This document shows, one piece after another, positions 34,631-45,700 of a stretch of DNA of 64,000 nt. Under the pieces are notes generated by a model that was not told the origin of the DNA, did no database searches, and saw nothing but the letters and a program-made list of their open reading frames with translations. This stretch comes from Crotalaria pallida (taxonomy: Eukaryota; Streptophyta; Magnoliopsida; Fabales; Fabaceae), in NCBI GenBank assembly GCA_037953625.1, contig CM075650.1:127719706-127783705 (forward strand), written 5' to 3'. A program made the translations under genes and the position numbers. Within the stretch, counting starts at the first letter, position 1. Each line of letters begins with the position of its first letter.

Positions 34631-35923
34631 TGATTTGGGTCTAATATATGTATTTTCTGGACTTCATTTTACCCTCTATTACTTTGATTTGGCTTGTTTT
34701 CATAACAAACTTAGGATCTTTTTATTAGTTTTTAGGAATTTTAGTAGTTGTAGTTTCCCTTGAACTTTTTGATCCGTTTTTTCCTTGTTTCAGGTACTTT
34801 TGGAGCTCAAATGCAAAAAATAATTATGGAACTGGAAAGGGCACGTAAAGACATTGAAGTAGGAAAAAGAACGGAGCAAAACAGAGCCGGGACCTACAGG
34901 CGCGGGGACGGGTGCTCCTGGGGCGCGCTGATTCAAGAAAAGGAGCACTAAGCAGACCTGCGCGCCAGGGGCGCGAGGACGCGTGCGCCTGGGGTGCGCG
35001 TGCACCAGATCAGGCCCGTTTGGGCCAAAACTTCATAAATTGATGGGGATTCTACTTAGGGTTATTTTGTAAATATAAATTAGTGATTTAGATTTAGGTT
35101 AGGCAGCCAACTAGAGGAGAAAACACAGATTAGAATAGTTGAAGAGGGAGATTACATTACTTTGGAGAGCACAAGTGGAGGATTGAAGAATTTGGGGTAA
35201 TTTGTCTATGAATTTCCCTAATATGTCTTTTATTCTTCGTATTTCTGTGTAACTAAAACCCTCGTGTTAGGAACACGGTGAATTTGTATGGCGTAGCTTA
35301 TTTCAATTTATAGTTTAGTGTTTTCCGGTTTTTAATTCATGCATTGATTGTGTTTTTTATTGAATACGTAAAACTGATCACTTTATGTTATGGATCTTCT
35401 TAATTCTTAATGAAAGTTAGGGATTTTGAATAGGCCTTGCAATTAACGGTATAATCACTCAAACATAGAGATATAATTGGATGATTATATGATTTGGTAA
35501 TTCCCTTGTGCTAAATAACTTATTTTCCAATGCTGTAATTTATTGAGAGATTAAGGATTACAAACTTGGAGAATAAAGGGTAATTATAGAGAGATCTAAT
35601 GGTTACTAATAAGGAGGAATTGTCCTTGAATTAAAGGAAAATCTAAACCATAGTTGAATAAGTGAAACCTACAATGCAACCAATGTTCCTAACCACTTTC
35701 TCCCATAGTTCTCAAGTTTTTATTTAATTTCAGCATTAATTAGTGTAGTTAATTATTAGTTTCAAATTTGAATTTTAATTCAAACAACTTTTTAGTTATA
35801 GGACTTATTTCTAATTACACTAAGGTAAAAGTATACTAAAAACACAACTCCCTGTGGGACGATATTCGGTCTTACATTGACTATATTACACGTTGACTCG
35901 GTACACTTGCTGGAACATCAACA
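34631..35923 (+). repeat. 5' LTR of element D
   Basis: 1293 bp, TGATTTGGG...CATCAACA. Contains a GC-rich island at 34890-35012 with an extra GTGCGCCTGGGGTGCGCG segment missing from the 3' LTR. Confidence 0.92.
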
Positions 35924-35929
35924 AGTTTT

Positions 35930-35947
35930 TGGCGTCGTTGCCGGGGA
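35930..35947 (+). promoter_or_regulatory. primer binding site of D, tRNA-Asp type
   Basis: TGGCGTCGTTGCCGGGGA, one base different from C (C to T), probably deamination. Confidence 0.85.
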
Positions 35948-36063
35948 GTAGTTTTCTTTAGTTTATTTTTGGTACTTAGTGTAGTTATTAGTAAATTCTA
36001 TTTTTCTTTTTATTTTTCTGTTTTTAATTAGTTTAATTTAACAGGTGCTGCTTAACCGTTTTT

Positions 36064-38314
36064 ATGCTTTTGTGCTCTATAGGTAATCGAGGCCTTGTGC
36101 AACTTGATCCTGAATTGGAGCTTAGTGTGAAAAGGTTGAAAAAGCAAGCAAAGCAAGCAAGACAGATGGCTGAATCACATGGTTCTGGTGGTTCTGGGGC
36201 AACAACCCAACCCACAAGGAAGACTTTGGCTGATTATACCACAGTGGATCCAGATGTCTGCACATCCAGTGTAGTCCGGCCAGCAATTTCAGCAGCTGCA
36301 TTTGAGATTGATCCTCAATACATTCATCTCATCAAACAGGATTAATTCTCAGGTGCACCTAATTAGGATCCTACTAAGCACATAGCCAATTTCCTTCAGA
36401 TGCTGGACTTTTTCAAGATAGAAGGTGCATCAGATGAGGCGATTCGCATGCGTATGTTTCCTCTCTCTTTGAGGGACAAGGCATTTACTTGGATGAGGAA
36501 TCAGCCTCCGGGAAGCCTTTCAAGTTGGGAGATTCTGGTTAAAAAATTTATGGCCCAGTTTCTCCCAGCTGGAAAGCAAGCCAAGCTCCGCCAAGATGTT
36601 AATTCTTTCGTTCAAGCAGAGGGGGAGTTGTTGCATGATGCATGGGAGAGATATAACCAGCTGTTGAAGAAGTGCCCTACACATGCTATACCAGATTGGA
36701 TGCAGATCCGACTATTTTATGATGGGTTGAGGAGCACAAACAAATTTATGATTGATGCAGCAGCTGGAGGGTCCTTGATTTAGAAGACTGTGGAAGAGGC
36801 AAAAGAGATAATTGAAACTATGGCCTACAACAGCAGTCAGGCCCTTGCTGACAAGACTATCTTGAAGAATCCAGAACTGAGCACTACCCAGATGCAGACT
36901 CTCATTCAAAAGAATAAGGAGATGCATGATCAGATTACAGCATTAGTGAAGCAGATGGGGCAGAATCAGTTGGGATCAGTGGGTAGCAGATTGGTTTGTG
37001 ATTTTTGTAGTGGGAACCATCGGAATGGGGATTGTGCCAATGAGATGGGAAAAGCAGCGACTATTGAAGAACAAACAAAGTATGTGGGTGATGGAGGAAA
37101 TAGAAACAACATGTACTCCAACACCTACAATCCAGCATATCGCAATCACCCAAATTTCTCGTGGCATAGCCTAGCATTGAATCAGCCACAGCAACAGCAG
37201 AAGCCTTCCTGGGAAGTAGCACTTGATAAGTTGACCAACTCCACCCAGTCAAGGTGCAAGCATTCGAAACTTGGAGGTGCAAGTGGGTCAACTTGCCAAA
37301 CAGATCTCTGAGAGGTCAATGGGAACCTTTCCCAGTGACACTATAGCTAATTCCAAGGAGAGGTGCATGAAGGTGACACTCCTAAGTGGCACAACATGTT
37401 ATGAACCAACTGCCAAGGGGAGTGCCACCAATGAAAATTCAAGCAAAGAGAAGGAGCCTAAGGGTGATGCAACATCAAAGAAGAAGGAAGGTGAAAAAGG
37501 ATCTTCGAGTACGCAGGGTCCACCTGCGGATCACATACCAGTTCAGCCTAGGCCAGCTCCTTTACCTTTGAGGGTGCCTTTTCCTCAAAGGTTGAAGAAG
37601 GATGAAGACAAGAGGCATTTTCAGAAGTTTCTGGATATGATCCGAAAGATCCAGATTAACATCCCGTTTGCGGAGGCTCTTGAACAGATGCCTCTGTATG
37701 CGAGGTTTATGAAGGATCTTCTGACCAAGAAGAAGGGGATGCTCACTGGAGAGACATTCCCAATTGCTGAGAAGTGTAGCAGAATCATAAAATCCAATCT
37801 GCCACCGAAGTTGAAGGATCCAGGAAGCTTTAATCTACCTATAAGCATCGGCAAGGATTATACAGGTAAGGCCCTCTGTGACCTTGGTGCCAGTGTTAAT
37901 ATCATGCCTTTGTCACTTTTCAATAAGTTAGGGATAGGAGAAATTAAGCCGACCCCGATTCTATTACAACTTGCTGATAACACCGCCCTCCGCCCTTATG
38001 GAGTGGTGGAAGATATCTTGGTGAAAGTGAAAGATTTTATATTACCCCTTGATTTTATGGTGCTTGACATAGAAGAGGATGATAACATTCCTTTAATTTT
38101 TGGAAGGCCTTTCTTGGCCACAGCAGGGGTAATCATAGATGTTCCTAGAGGAGAAGTTATTCTCCATGTCAATGGTGAGCAAGCAGTGATAAATATTTTT
38201 GAAAAACCACCATGCACGGCGGACTGCTTCCCCCAAATCAATTGTGTTTCAAGCTCTAATGAACAAATTAATGATTTAGATCTTGTGAACACTTTTGAAA
38301 CCAATTGCCCTTAA
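36064..38314 (+). pseudogene. Athila-type Gag-protease of D, damaged
   Basis: One frame from ATG 36064 with stops at 36343, 36364 and 36781. A frameshift near 37250 moves into the frame ending at 38314. The capsid part reads HLIKQD and LRDKAFTWMRNQPPGSL. An Athila-type zinc knuckle is present (CDFCSGNHRNGDC, about 36998-37036), followed by the typical YSNTYNPAYRNHPNFSW. The protease-like domain has CDLGASVNIMP and LIFGRPFLATAG. No reverse transcriptase follows; the frame ends in a short unique tail. It was once packaged in trans by an autonomous Athila, and its own Gag is now dead. Confidence 0.88.
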
Positions 38315-38331
38315 GCCCCTTCTAGGGGCGA

Positions 38332-38377
38332 TGTGTCAGGCTCGTGACGTTAAACAAGCGCTTTTTGGGAGGCAACC
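38332..38377 (+). promoter_or_regulatory. conserved post-pol palindrome and hairpin motif of D
   Basis: Same block as 21958-22003 in C, with AACAAGCGCTTTTT in place of the perfect palindrome and the GGGAGGCAACCC half intact. Confidence 0.55.
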
Positions 38378-38514
38378 CAGTTTTAAGTAATTTTCCCTTA
38401 GAATAGGTCCTTTAGGATAGGTGATTTTTAGTGTCAGATAGGTTTAGGTAGTTTTATTTTTTTATTTATTGTGTCTGCATATTTTTTATTTATTTTTGCA
38501 AAAAAAATCACTGT

Positions 38515-38622
38515 ACAGACCAGGCGCGCCTGGAGCGCATGGCCCAGCGCGCCTGGGGCGCGCGTACACTGATGGCCTTATGGCCAGCGCGCCTGGGGGG
38601 AGCCATCACATCCCCCACTCCC
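38515..38622 (+). repeat. GC-rich palindrome island inside D
   Basis: Several copies of CAGGCGCGCCTGG-type sequence. It resembles the LTR islands of C and D but lies outside the LTR, just upstream of the second ORF. Confidence 0.7.
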
Positions 38623-39005
38623 TTTCATCCCCAATTCAAAATTAAGAATCCTAAACCCCAATTTCACCCCCAATTCAAAAAAATATCATCAAACCTCATC
38701 AATTATTCACTCATTCTTCCATTAATTATCATTCCCATCATCAATATCTCTCTCTTTTCATCAAAATTTTTCAAAAACCCCATTCTCCTCTCATCCCTTC
38801 TCAAATTCGGTTTTCATTAAAAAAAAGGGCCAAGGAGCACGAATTTTTCATTGTTTTAAGGTTAGAATCTCTTCTCTATCCTTCTCTGGTCTAATTTATT
38901 TGGATTTGGAAGGTTAGGATTGAGCTCTCTCTTTAAAATTGTGAAAGCTTTTTGCTGCCTACCAGGTGTTCGATATATTGCCCATCTGAGTTTTTGAACT
39001 TAAAA

Positions 39006-40148
39006 ATGTTGAGAAGAGGTAAGAGGCCTATGGTGGACAGTAGTGGAGAGGTTGGGATGACTTTTGAGCATCCGAAAGTCTCCGAGTTTTATGATGGGAA
39101 GATGGTTAAGAGGAAGGTGCATCCGGAACTGGGTATGGTCCTTGATGAGGCCGTTTCCGGTCAGCAAATGGTGGGACTTAGAGTAGTGGAGGAGGTGATG
39201 GAGGTTCTTAATGTGAGCAAATGGGAGCTGTGGGTTATGGGTCCACTTGAGTACTTGAGTCAGAAGCTGGTGTGGGAGTTTTATTCGCATGCTTGGTGGC
39301 GTGCTCAATTAGAGAAGAAGGAAGAGTAGATGCATGGTACAGTTGAGCATAGGAGGGTTGCTTACGTGAGGGGCAAGGAAGTGCCCTATGATGCTGCTAC
39401 TATAGCACGTGTCCTGAGCCTTCCTAGCTACTTGCCTGATATGGCCCCCGCTTTGTTCAACACTGATAGCTTTGAGGATGAGGGTATGTATCCTCTGGAT
39501 ATGCTTCAGAAACACTTGTTTTTGACTGGTAAAACTTGGAATTTCAATGTTAATCATAAGTGAAAACATGTGTCTCAGAGGAATATGCAGGGAGCTGCCA
39601 GGTTTTGGGTTCGGTTTATTATGCATAACTTGTACCCTCATTCCCATGACACTGAGATTTCCCCAGCTATTTGTCGATTAGTGTATGCCCTTAAGTCTTG
39701 TGTTGTTGTTGATGCGATGTCGCTTATTTCTGATCAATTACACCGCTTTGCCTTGAGTGAGAAGGGATATGTGGGATTCCCTTGGGTGATACACCAATTA
39801 TGTGCTGCTGTGGGGGTAGTGCCTAGGAGTGATGAGATGACTGATATTAAGAGGGCCACTATGTTGACTAAAGCTGTCTGGGATAATTATGTACTGCTTG
39901 CTATTAAGACAGCTAGAGAGGATAGACACCCACCGATTATTCTTACACCCCAGCCACCAGTCCAAGATAGCGCAGGATCTTCTCGCCGACCGGCACAGTC
40001 GTCGAATGGTGTGGAGGACCTGAGGGTTATGATGCAGTCTATGATGAGGGAGCAGGCACTGCAGGGGCGGTATTTACGACAGCAAGCTCAGTTCCAACGT
40101 GTCAAGTTACACAGGGACGAGGTCCGAGATGATATTATGAGGGCCTGA
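39006..40148 (+). pseudogene. second ORF of D, resembling plant 'putative transposon protein' / Athila ORF-1 type
   Basis: From ATG 39006 a single frame of 381 codons runs to TGA 40146, broken by TAG at 39327 and TGA at 39561 without frameshift. The middle has YVRGKEVPYDAATIARVLSLP, like the domain found in many plant Athila-derived proteins of unknown function. Then comes a helical region ending in Q- and R-rich sequence (QALQGRYLRQQAQFQR). The family assignment is from memory of that motif. Element C lacks this ORF. It may represent the extra ORF some Athila elements carry between the main gene and the 3' LTR. Confidence 0.6.
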
Positions 40149-41904
40149 AGTGCTGATCATGGTTACTCTTTTGATCTGCGCCCTTATTCTGACTATGAGA
40201 GGAGTTTTCTAGACTATCCTGTGGATGTGCCTGAGCCTTAAGTTAGGGGGATGGATGAGGATTAGTTTGGGGGATGTTCTTATTTGTTATATCTGATGTA
40301 TTTTCCCAGTCCCCGCTCTGTACTAGTGATACCAAAAACATGTTTTGCATTTTCTAGGTCTTAATTTCTTTTTAATGCATGGATATTTATTTCGATTATT
40401 ATCTTGTTGCATCTGTATTGCTGAGTTTTGTGCAGGTGTGAATGATGTCTCCTACCATTAGTGGTGCGTTGTTGCACTAGTGCTAACCATTGTAGGTTTT
40501 AAGTTTAGGGGAGCAACATCTCACTTGTGTTTAGTGTTGTTTATGTGGATGTGATAGGTAGTATTCTTATTCTTTATCCTTGTCATTTTTGGTTAGTTTT
40601 TTTTTAGTGTAGGTTTTTAATTTTTATTTTGTAGTTTTTTGGTAGAGTAGTTTGTTTGAGGACAAGCCAACCTTTAAGTTTGGGGGAGTATACAAAATAA
40701 AAATTGATTTTTCAGACTTAAGTTGTTTCTCCATATTTGGTGTTGGTTTGTGTCTCTAGTGAAAGTAGGTGATTATTCTAGATTTAGGTATTTTTCTCTT
40801 TTGATGCATGTACATACTTAGTTTAGGACGTAGACTCATTGACTTTCAACTCTATTTGATTGAGCTGTAAATATGGTTATGAACTGGTTATTTTGACAAA
40901 TGCTTTCAGAACTTGTGATTAGTGAACTGACTTTAGCCCTGTGAGGTTTTGAGCCTTATATTGAGGGGTATGAATTTTATTGAAATATTCTGATTGTGAG
41001 ACCCCTATTCTTTCATGAGTGTGTTCTCTTTGATGATTGTGCTCTAGAACTTGACCTGTGACCATTTCAAAATTGATGATTGATTGCATGCATGAATATG
41101 ATTAAGGCACCTAGGTTGTGTTTTTGAGGCCTTCAGAATGTTGCATTGAAAATAGTTCCCTTAGTTGCCCACTTTGAGCCTTATAATGATATATGATTTT
41201 TCTTTGGTACCCTGTAATTGTTGCATTAATTTTATTGTGAGTACCTTAGGAATTTTGCATGAGCAATTGAGTGGAATGTAATGCAAAAGAAAAAGAAAAA
41301 GAAAAGTGTTGTGTGCCTACTTCTCTTCCTTTGAAAGAAAAAAAATAAATTGAATGAAAGTGAAAAGGAAGAGAGTAGAGGAATTAAAATTGAAAAGTGA
41401 AGAAGTATAAAGTTGTGATTGAGTTGTGCTTATTGAAATATACGTAGTGCTCATTCATGATTTCTAGGGGAATTTGTTTTTTCATTAAGCCCTTAGTTCA
41501 TTATTCCTTCTTTCTTTTATCCCACCTAACACTTTAGCCAGGCCCCATTACAACCAATATTAAGACCTTTTGATTTTTGTATGCAATTGATAATTTCAGT
41601 GGAGATGTTGGTCTATGGTCAAGCATATGGTAGCACTTTATCATTGATGAACTTGTGTGCTTAATTAAAATATTACCCTTATACACTTTTGAGAGAAACA
41701 TTTGAGAGGTTGAGAGTGTTCACTAGTCCTGAGTTCTGATTGGGTTTGTTACTCTAACTAGTTTGTGATTGTGTAAATAGTTTGTGATAATATGTGTTGG
41801 AGTCATGAGTCGTAGTCTTAAATGAGGTGTATACATGTTGATTTAGGGAGTTCGTCTTTTGTTTAGAATTTTATTTTACTTTTGCCCTGGACATGCAAAA
41901 TGCT
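40149..41904 (+). other. noncoding 3' region of D
   Basis: AT-rich and free of long ORFs. It includes an internal purine tract (AAGTTTGGGGGAG at 40677-40689) and long segments alignable with 22060-23340 of C. Confidence 0.6.
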
Positions 41905-41917
41905 AAGTTTGGGGGAG
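41905..41917 (+). promoter_or_regulatory. polypurine tract of D
   Basis: AAGTTTGGGGGAG directly before the 3' LTR. Confidence 0.85.
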
Positions 41918-43197
41918 TGATTTGGGTCTAATATATGTATTTTCTGGACTTCATTTTACCCTCTGTTACTTTGATTTGGCTTGTTTTCATAGAAAACTTA
42001 GGATCTTTTTATTAGTTTTTAGGAATTTTAGTAGTTTGTAGTTTCCCTTGAACTTTTTGATCCGTTTGTTCATTGTTTCAGGTACTTTTGGAGCTCAAAT
42101 GCAAAAAATAATTATGGAACTGGAAAGGGCACGTAAAGACCTTGAAGTAGGAAAAAGAACGGAGCAAAACGGAGCTGGGACCTACAGGCACGGGGACGGG
42201 TGCGCCTGGGGCGCGCTGATTCAAGAAAAGGAGCACTCAGCAGACCTGCGCGCCTAGGGCGCGAGGACGCGTGCACCAGATCAGGCCCGTTTGGGCCAAA
42301 ACTTCATAAATTGATGGGGATTCTACTTAGGGTTATTTTGTAAATATAAATTAGTGATTTAGATTTAGGTTAGGCAGCCAACTAGAGGAGAAAACACAGA
42401 TTAGAATAGTTGAAGAGGGAGATTACATTACTTTGGAGAGCACAAGTGGAGGATTGAAGAATTTGGGGTAATTTGTCTATGAATTTCCCTAATATGTCTT
42501 TTATTCTTCTTATTTCTATGTGTAACTAAAATCCTCGTGTTAGGAACACGGTGAATTTGTATGGCGTAGCTTATTTCAATTTATAGTTTAGTGTTTTCCG
42601 GTTTTTAATTCATGCGTTGATTGTGTTTTTTATTGAATACGTAAAACTGATCACTTTATGTTATGGATCTTCTTAATTCTTAATGAAAGTTAGGGATTTT
42701 GAATAGGCCTTGCAATTAACGGTATAATCACTCAAACATAGAGATATAATTGGATGATTATATGATTTGGTAATTCCCTTGTGCTAAATAACTTATTTTC
42801 CAATGCAGTAATTTATTGAGAGATTAAGGATTACAAACTTGGAGAATAAAGGATAATTATAGAGAGATCTAATAGTTACTAATAAGGAGGAATTGTCCTT
42901 GAATTAAAGGAAAATCTAAACCATAGTTGAATAAGTGAAACCTACAATGCAACCAATGTTCCTAACCACTTTCTCCCATAGTTCTCAAGTTTTTATATAA
43001 TTTCAGCGATTAATTAGTATAGTTAATTATTAGTTTCAAATCTGAATTTTAATTCAAACAACTTTTTAGTTATAGGACTTATTTCTAATTACACTAAGGT
43101 AAAAGTATACTAAAAACACAACTCCCTGTGGAACGATATTCGGTCATACATTGACTATATTACACGTTGACCCAGTACACTTGCTGGAACATCAACA
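41918..43197 (+). repeat. 3' LTR of element D
   Basis: 1280 bp. Differs from the 5' LTR by scattered substitutions and the loss of about 20 bp in the GC island. Confidence 0.92.
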
Positions 43198-43313
43198 TAG
43201 TTGAGGCACTACTAGATTAGTTTGAGCAGACAGAGAAATTGATATTTTTCTGTTTAGCTGACTACTCGAGTAGTGCAAGAACTCTGCTACACTATGGTAA
43301 TTGATTATTGCAT

Positions 43314-43333
43314 CGTGGTAATCGATTACCACG
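43314..43333. repeat. 20 bp perfect palindrome in the LTR of G
   Basis: CGTGGTAATCGATTACCACG, preceded by a related TGGTAATTGATTA. It lies where the homologous LTR of E has ACTCGAGT motifs, just before GACTAATATTTCAAAAAT. Confidence 0.85.
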
Positions 43334-43613
43334 ACTAATATTTCAAAAATTCATATTCTAATTCATTTCCCTCCAACAACCTTTCTAATATTGCATTTAG
43401 GTCTTAGCCAAGGACTAAAATGCAAAACTCACATTTTCTCACAAGAATTTTTAGAAAATATATTTTTCATATAATTTCTTCATCAAGCACATACATAATA
43501 CACAAAACCAAACACTGATTAAAATGAAACTAATTAAAATGAAACTAATTAATTATAAAATAACTTTATAATTAACTTTCACTAATCAGAGATTAAAATT
43601 TTGGGGTGTTACA

Positions 43614-43627
43614 CTACTCCCCCACTT
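43614..43627 (-). promoter_or_regulatory. polypurine tract of G
   Basis: Minus-strand AAGTGGGGGAGTAG next to the LTR edge at 43613, identical to that of E. Confidence 0.8.
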
Positions 43628-43656
43628 AAAAGGGATTTCGTCCTCGAAATTCTACA

Positions 43657-43781
43657 TTACGAAAACAACTCAGGGTACCCTCTAGGCATCTTATTCTCAA
43701 GCTCCCAAGTTGATTCAGACACATCGCCGCTTTCCCAAATAACTTTGACTAGAGGAATCTCCTTCCCTCTGAGCTGCTTTA
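43657..43781 (-). pseudogene. C-terminal end of gag-pol of G (chromodomain-like tail)
   Basis: The last 41 codons end at TAA 43657. The visible tail reads LRGREIPLVKVIW and WELENKMPRGYPELFS, homologous to the tails of E and F. The frame continues at 56223 beyond F. Confidence 0.8.
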
Positions 43782-44135
43782 TGTGACGACCCAACTTTTA
43801 TTCCAAAACTTAATATTCATTTTTAGAAAATTGACCATTTTTTTTTTTTTGAAACTAAAAGTCAGTCATCATCCATTATCGAGTCTTCGCGGAAATTATA
43901 ATTATCATGAAAGAAACTATTCATATTATATTTCATAAAAGGAAAGTACATTTCCATTACATTAAAACTATCAACACTAGGTTTAACTTAAGTACTCTAG
44001 GTCATTATATTATATTACATATCTTACAACAAAATTTGTAATAACCTTGAGCAACTGGTTCGGAACTCAAAATATCAAATAGATAAGAGAAACCTGATGA
44101 GTAGCACTATCCACACTCCAACATCCCAACTCAAC

Positions 44136-44621
44136 TCAATCATCAGTTCCCCACTGACTACCGGTTGAGTTGTCCATGAAATCATCATCAGCCACCGGGT
44201 CAGCATCCTCCACCGGATCCTCATCCTCTATCGGATCCTCCTCCTCCTCCTCCTCTTCATGTGCCGGTTCAGATGGCACATATACCGGAGTCCGAGATCG
44301 GGCTCTAGTGGAAGGACGAGAGGGAGCAGGAACCTCCAAAATAATTCTTTCTTCAGAGGGTGATGGACTTGGTGGGAGGGTGCGTCTCGGAAAACGTCTT
44401 GGCGGTGGTGGTGGTGTTCCATGCCGAAACACAAAATTGGGCGGAATGTGCATAATGTACATCATTGGGATTCTCGTCCTACGCGGACGCATTCGGGACC
44501 ATGGGTTCGGGTGACGGAAAATAACTTCCACGTCTCCCTCATAGATGGCCCGATGATCCTCGAAGTTCCACTCCCCATTAGGGAGCGGCCTCATCTCCAC
44601 GCAAAACATATTCCTGGCCAT
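44136..44621 (-). CDS. LTR-encoded accessory ORF of F (unknown function)
   Basis: 161-residue ORF in the LTR, sense with the element. ATG 44621 lies 3 nt after a good acceptor (CCCTTGTTGTAG/GTC). Residues 1-70 carry the conserved core shared with E: CVEMRPLPNGEW, EDHRAIYEGDVEV, HPNPWSRMRPRRTRIP and MHIPP. Then come a poly-proline run, an S/P/R-rich region (about 85-120) and a long acidic tail with EEEEEEED and repeated DPVEDADPV. No signal peptide, membrane helix or enzyme motif. A DNA- or RNA-binding or regulatory accessory protein is conceivable from the basic core and acidic tail, but this is inference. The second copy in the 5' LTR is split by the solo LTR. Confidence 0.65.
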   Translation of the reverse strand: MARNMFCVEMRPLPNGEWNFEDHRAIYEGDVEVIFRHPNPWSRMRPRRTRIPMMYIMHIPPNFVFRHGTPPPPPRRFPRRTLPPSPSPSEERIILEVPAPSRPSTRARSRTPVYVPSEPAHEEEEEEEDPIEDEDPVEDADPVADDDFMDNSTGSQWGTDD

Positions 44622-44814
44622 GACCTACAACAAGGGATTAGGAGTGAGTCATAGCTAAACACAATAACAAATGAGCATAACAGAGGCTAGAAATAACAAG
44701 CACAAGTTTCCAGATAGCAATAATAAATGCATATGTATATGCTCAAACTGTCTTTTATAATATTTCGTTTAGTTTCGTGATGCATGCCTACTCTCCATTC
44801 ATGCTACGCGGTTC

Positions 44815-45000
44815 GGCATCCGAGTATCTCAGGCTCGGGATATTCATAATCCTATGGTTCATCAAACCGGAGCGTATTCACAACCCAGGCGTCACGATTT
44901 GATTGGGAATTTGGCCATCATAACATTTTCATGTTACGGAATCCAAATCATCACAGCATCTTCGTGCTATGGCATCACAGCTATCTCAGGGCTGCGGAAT
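44815..45000 (-). repeat. hairpin array in the LTR of F
   Basis: Plus-strand hairpins: TCCGAG-tatctcagg-CTCGGGA, TAACAT-tttc-ATGTTA, AGCA-tcttcg-TGCT and CAGC-tatctcag-GGCTG. The loop TATCTCAG recurs on two different stems. Repeated in the right LTR at about 54053-54237. Confidence 0.6.
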
Positions 45001-45279
45001 ACTTCTACCTATACCAGATTCCACAATCAAAATCGGAGCATCTCCATGCATGTCAATGTCACATAATTGTTCATTGTCTTTTTCTCTTTTAATTCATATC
45101 TTTGAATATCATGCCTCCAATATAGAGACCCAAAATTCATAATCCTTCTTGCTTATAACCATCTTTTCATCATTTTTTTTTTTTGCATTAACTGGTGCTT
45201 GTGCTTTCCAAAAATTCCATCAGCGGCCCAGCCACTTTGTGATGGTTTTATACAATAGGAATTTAATTACGTTGTCATT

Positions 45280-45475
45280 AATTTGTGCAACGACCCCATC
45301 TAGGACTCCCAAAATATCAACCAAGTGGGTAAAAACTTCCACTGGGACGTGGGAATAAAATCAACCAAATGGGTGTACGCACCTCCATTGGGACATCCTG
45401 TCCGAATATGTCAACCACTGAATAAAATTCCAGTAGGACTCATCCAGGATAAAATCAACCAATGGGATTAAATCT
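45280..45475 (-). repeat. diverged tandem repeats in the LTR of F
   Basis: Three or four loose repeats of ATCAACCAARTGGG then TCCACTGGGAC, spaced about 60 bp. Same in the right LTR. Confidence 0.55.
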
Positions 45476-45587
45476 ATAGATATTAAGAGCAGAAATTAAA
45501 ATTTAAGCATATAGGAGTTTAGACGAGTTAATCTTTAATTACTTCATAAAGAAGTAAAGATTTTCTGAAAATTATTTTAAATTACTC

Positions 45588-45700
45588 GAGTAGTTCTTCA
45601 CATACTCGAGTGTTCATGTAAAATTACTCAAGTCCTTCAAGACATACTCGAGTGTTCTTCCCATTTTCCAGAACACTCGAGTCTTTCTTCAATTACTCGA
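45588..45700. repeat. ACTCGAGT cluster, inner, LTR of F
   Basis: Five exact copies and one variant (ACTCAAGT at about 45629, which is ACTCGAGT in the right LTR) in about 110 bp. Confidence 0.9.

Larger units (their letters stand above)
34631..43197 (+). mobile_element. Athila-like non-autonomous Ty3/gypsy element 'D', complete
   Basis: 8567 bp, flanked by perfect TAGTT duplications (34626-34630 and 43198-43202). LTRs at 34631-35923 and 41918-43197 are highly similar. The interior has an Athila Gag-protease pseudogene, no reverse transcriptase or integrase, and a second damaged ORF. Its LTR termini, primer site, purine tract and post-pol motif are shared with C, so C and D are sister non-autonomous families. 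Confidence 0.92.
32899..43291 (-). mobile_element. Ty1/copia-type element 'H' remnant, interrupted by D
   Basis: Visible parts are 32899-34630 and 43198-about 43291. Read on the minus strand: end of the 5' LTR, tRNA-Met primer site, then the gag pseudogene, which is cut where E inserted at 32899. The 5' LTR starts on the plus strand with TGTTGGAAACCAACAAG, the same as the solo LTR at 52179. Its other end is probably CTGCTACA at 43291, giving an LTR of only about 395 bp; this boundary is a guess. H sits in the 3' LTR of G. Confidence 0.7.

Noticed and set aside
38539..38820. 93-codon ORF beside the GC island of D
   Set aside because: No domain, the composition follows the GC island and poly(A/T) sequence, and it is not conserved in C.
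39327..39563. Programmed readthrough at the two in-frame stops of the second ORF of D
   Set aside because: The same element's Gag-protease has three stops and a frameshift, so ordinary decay explains it.
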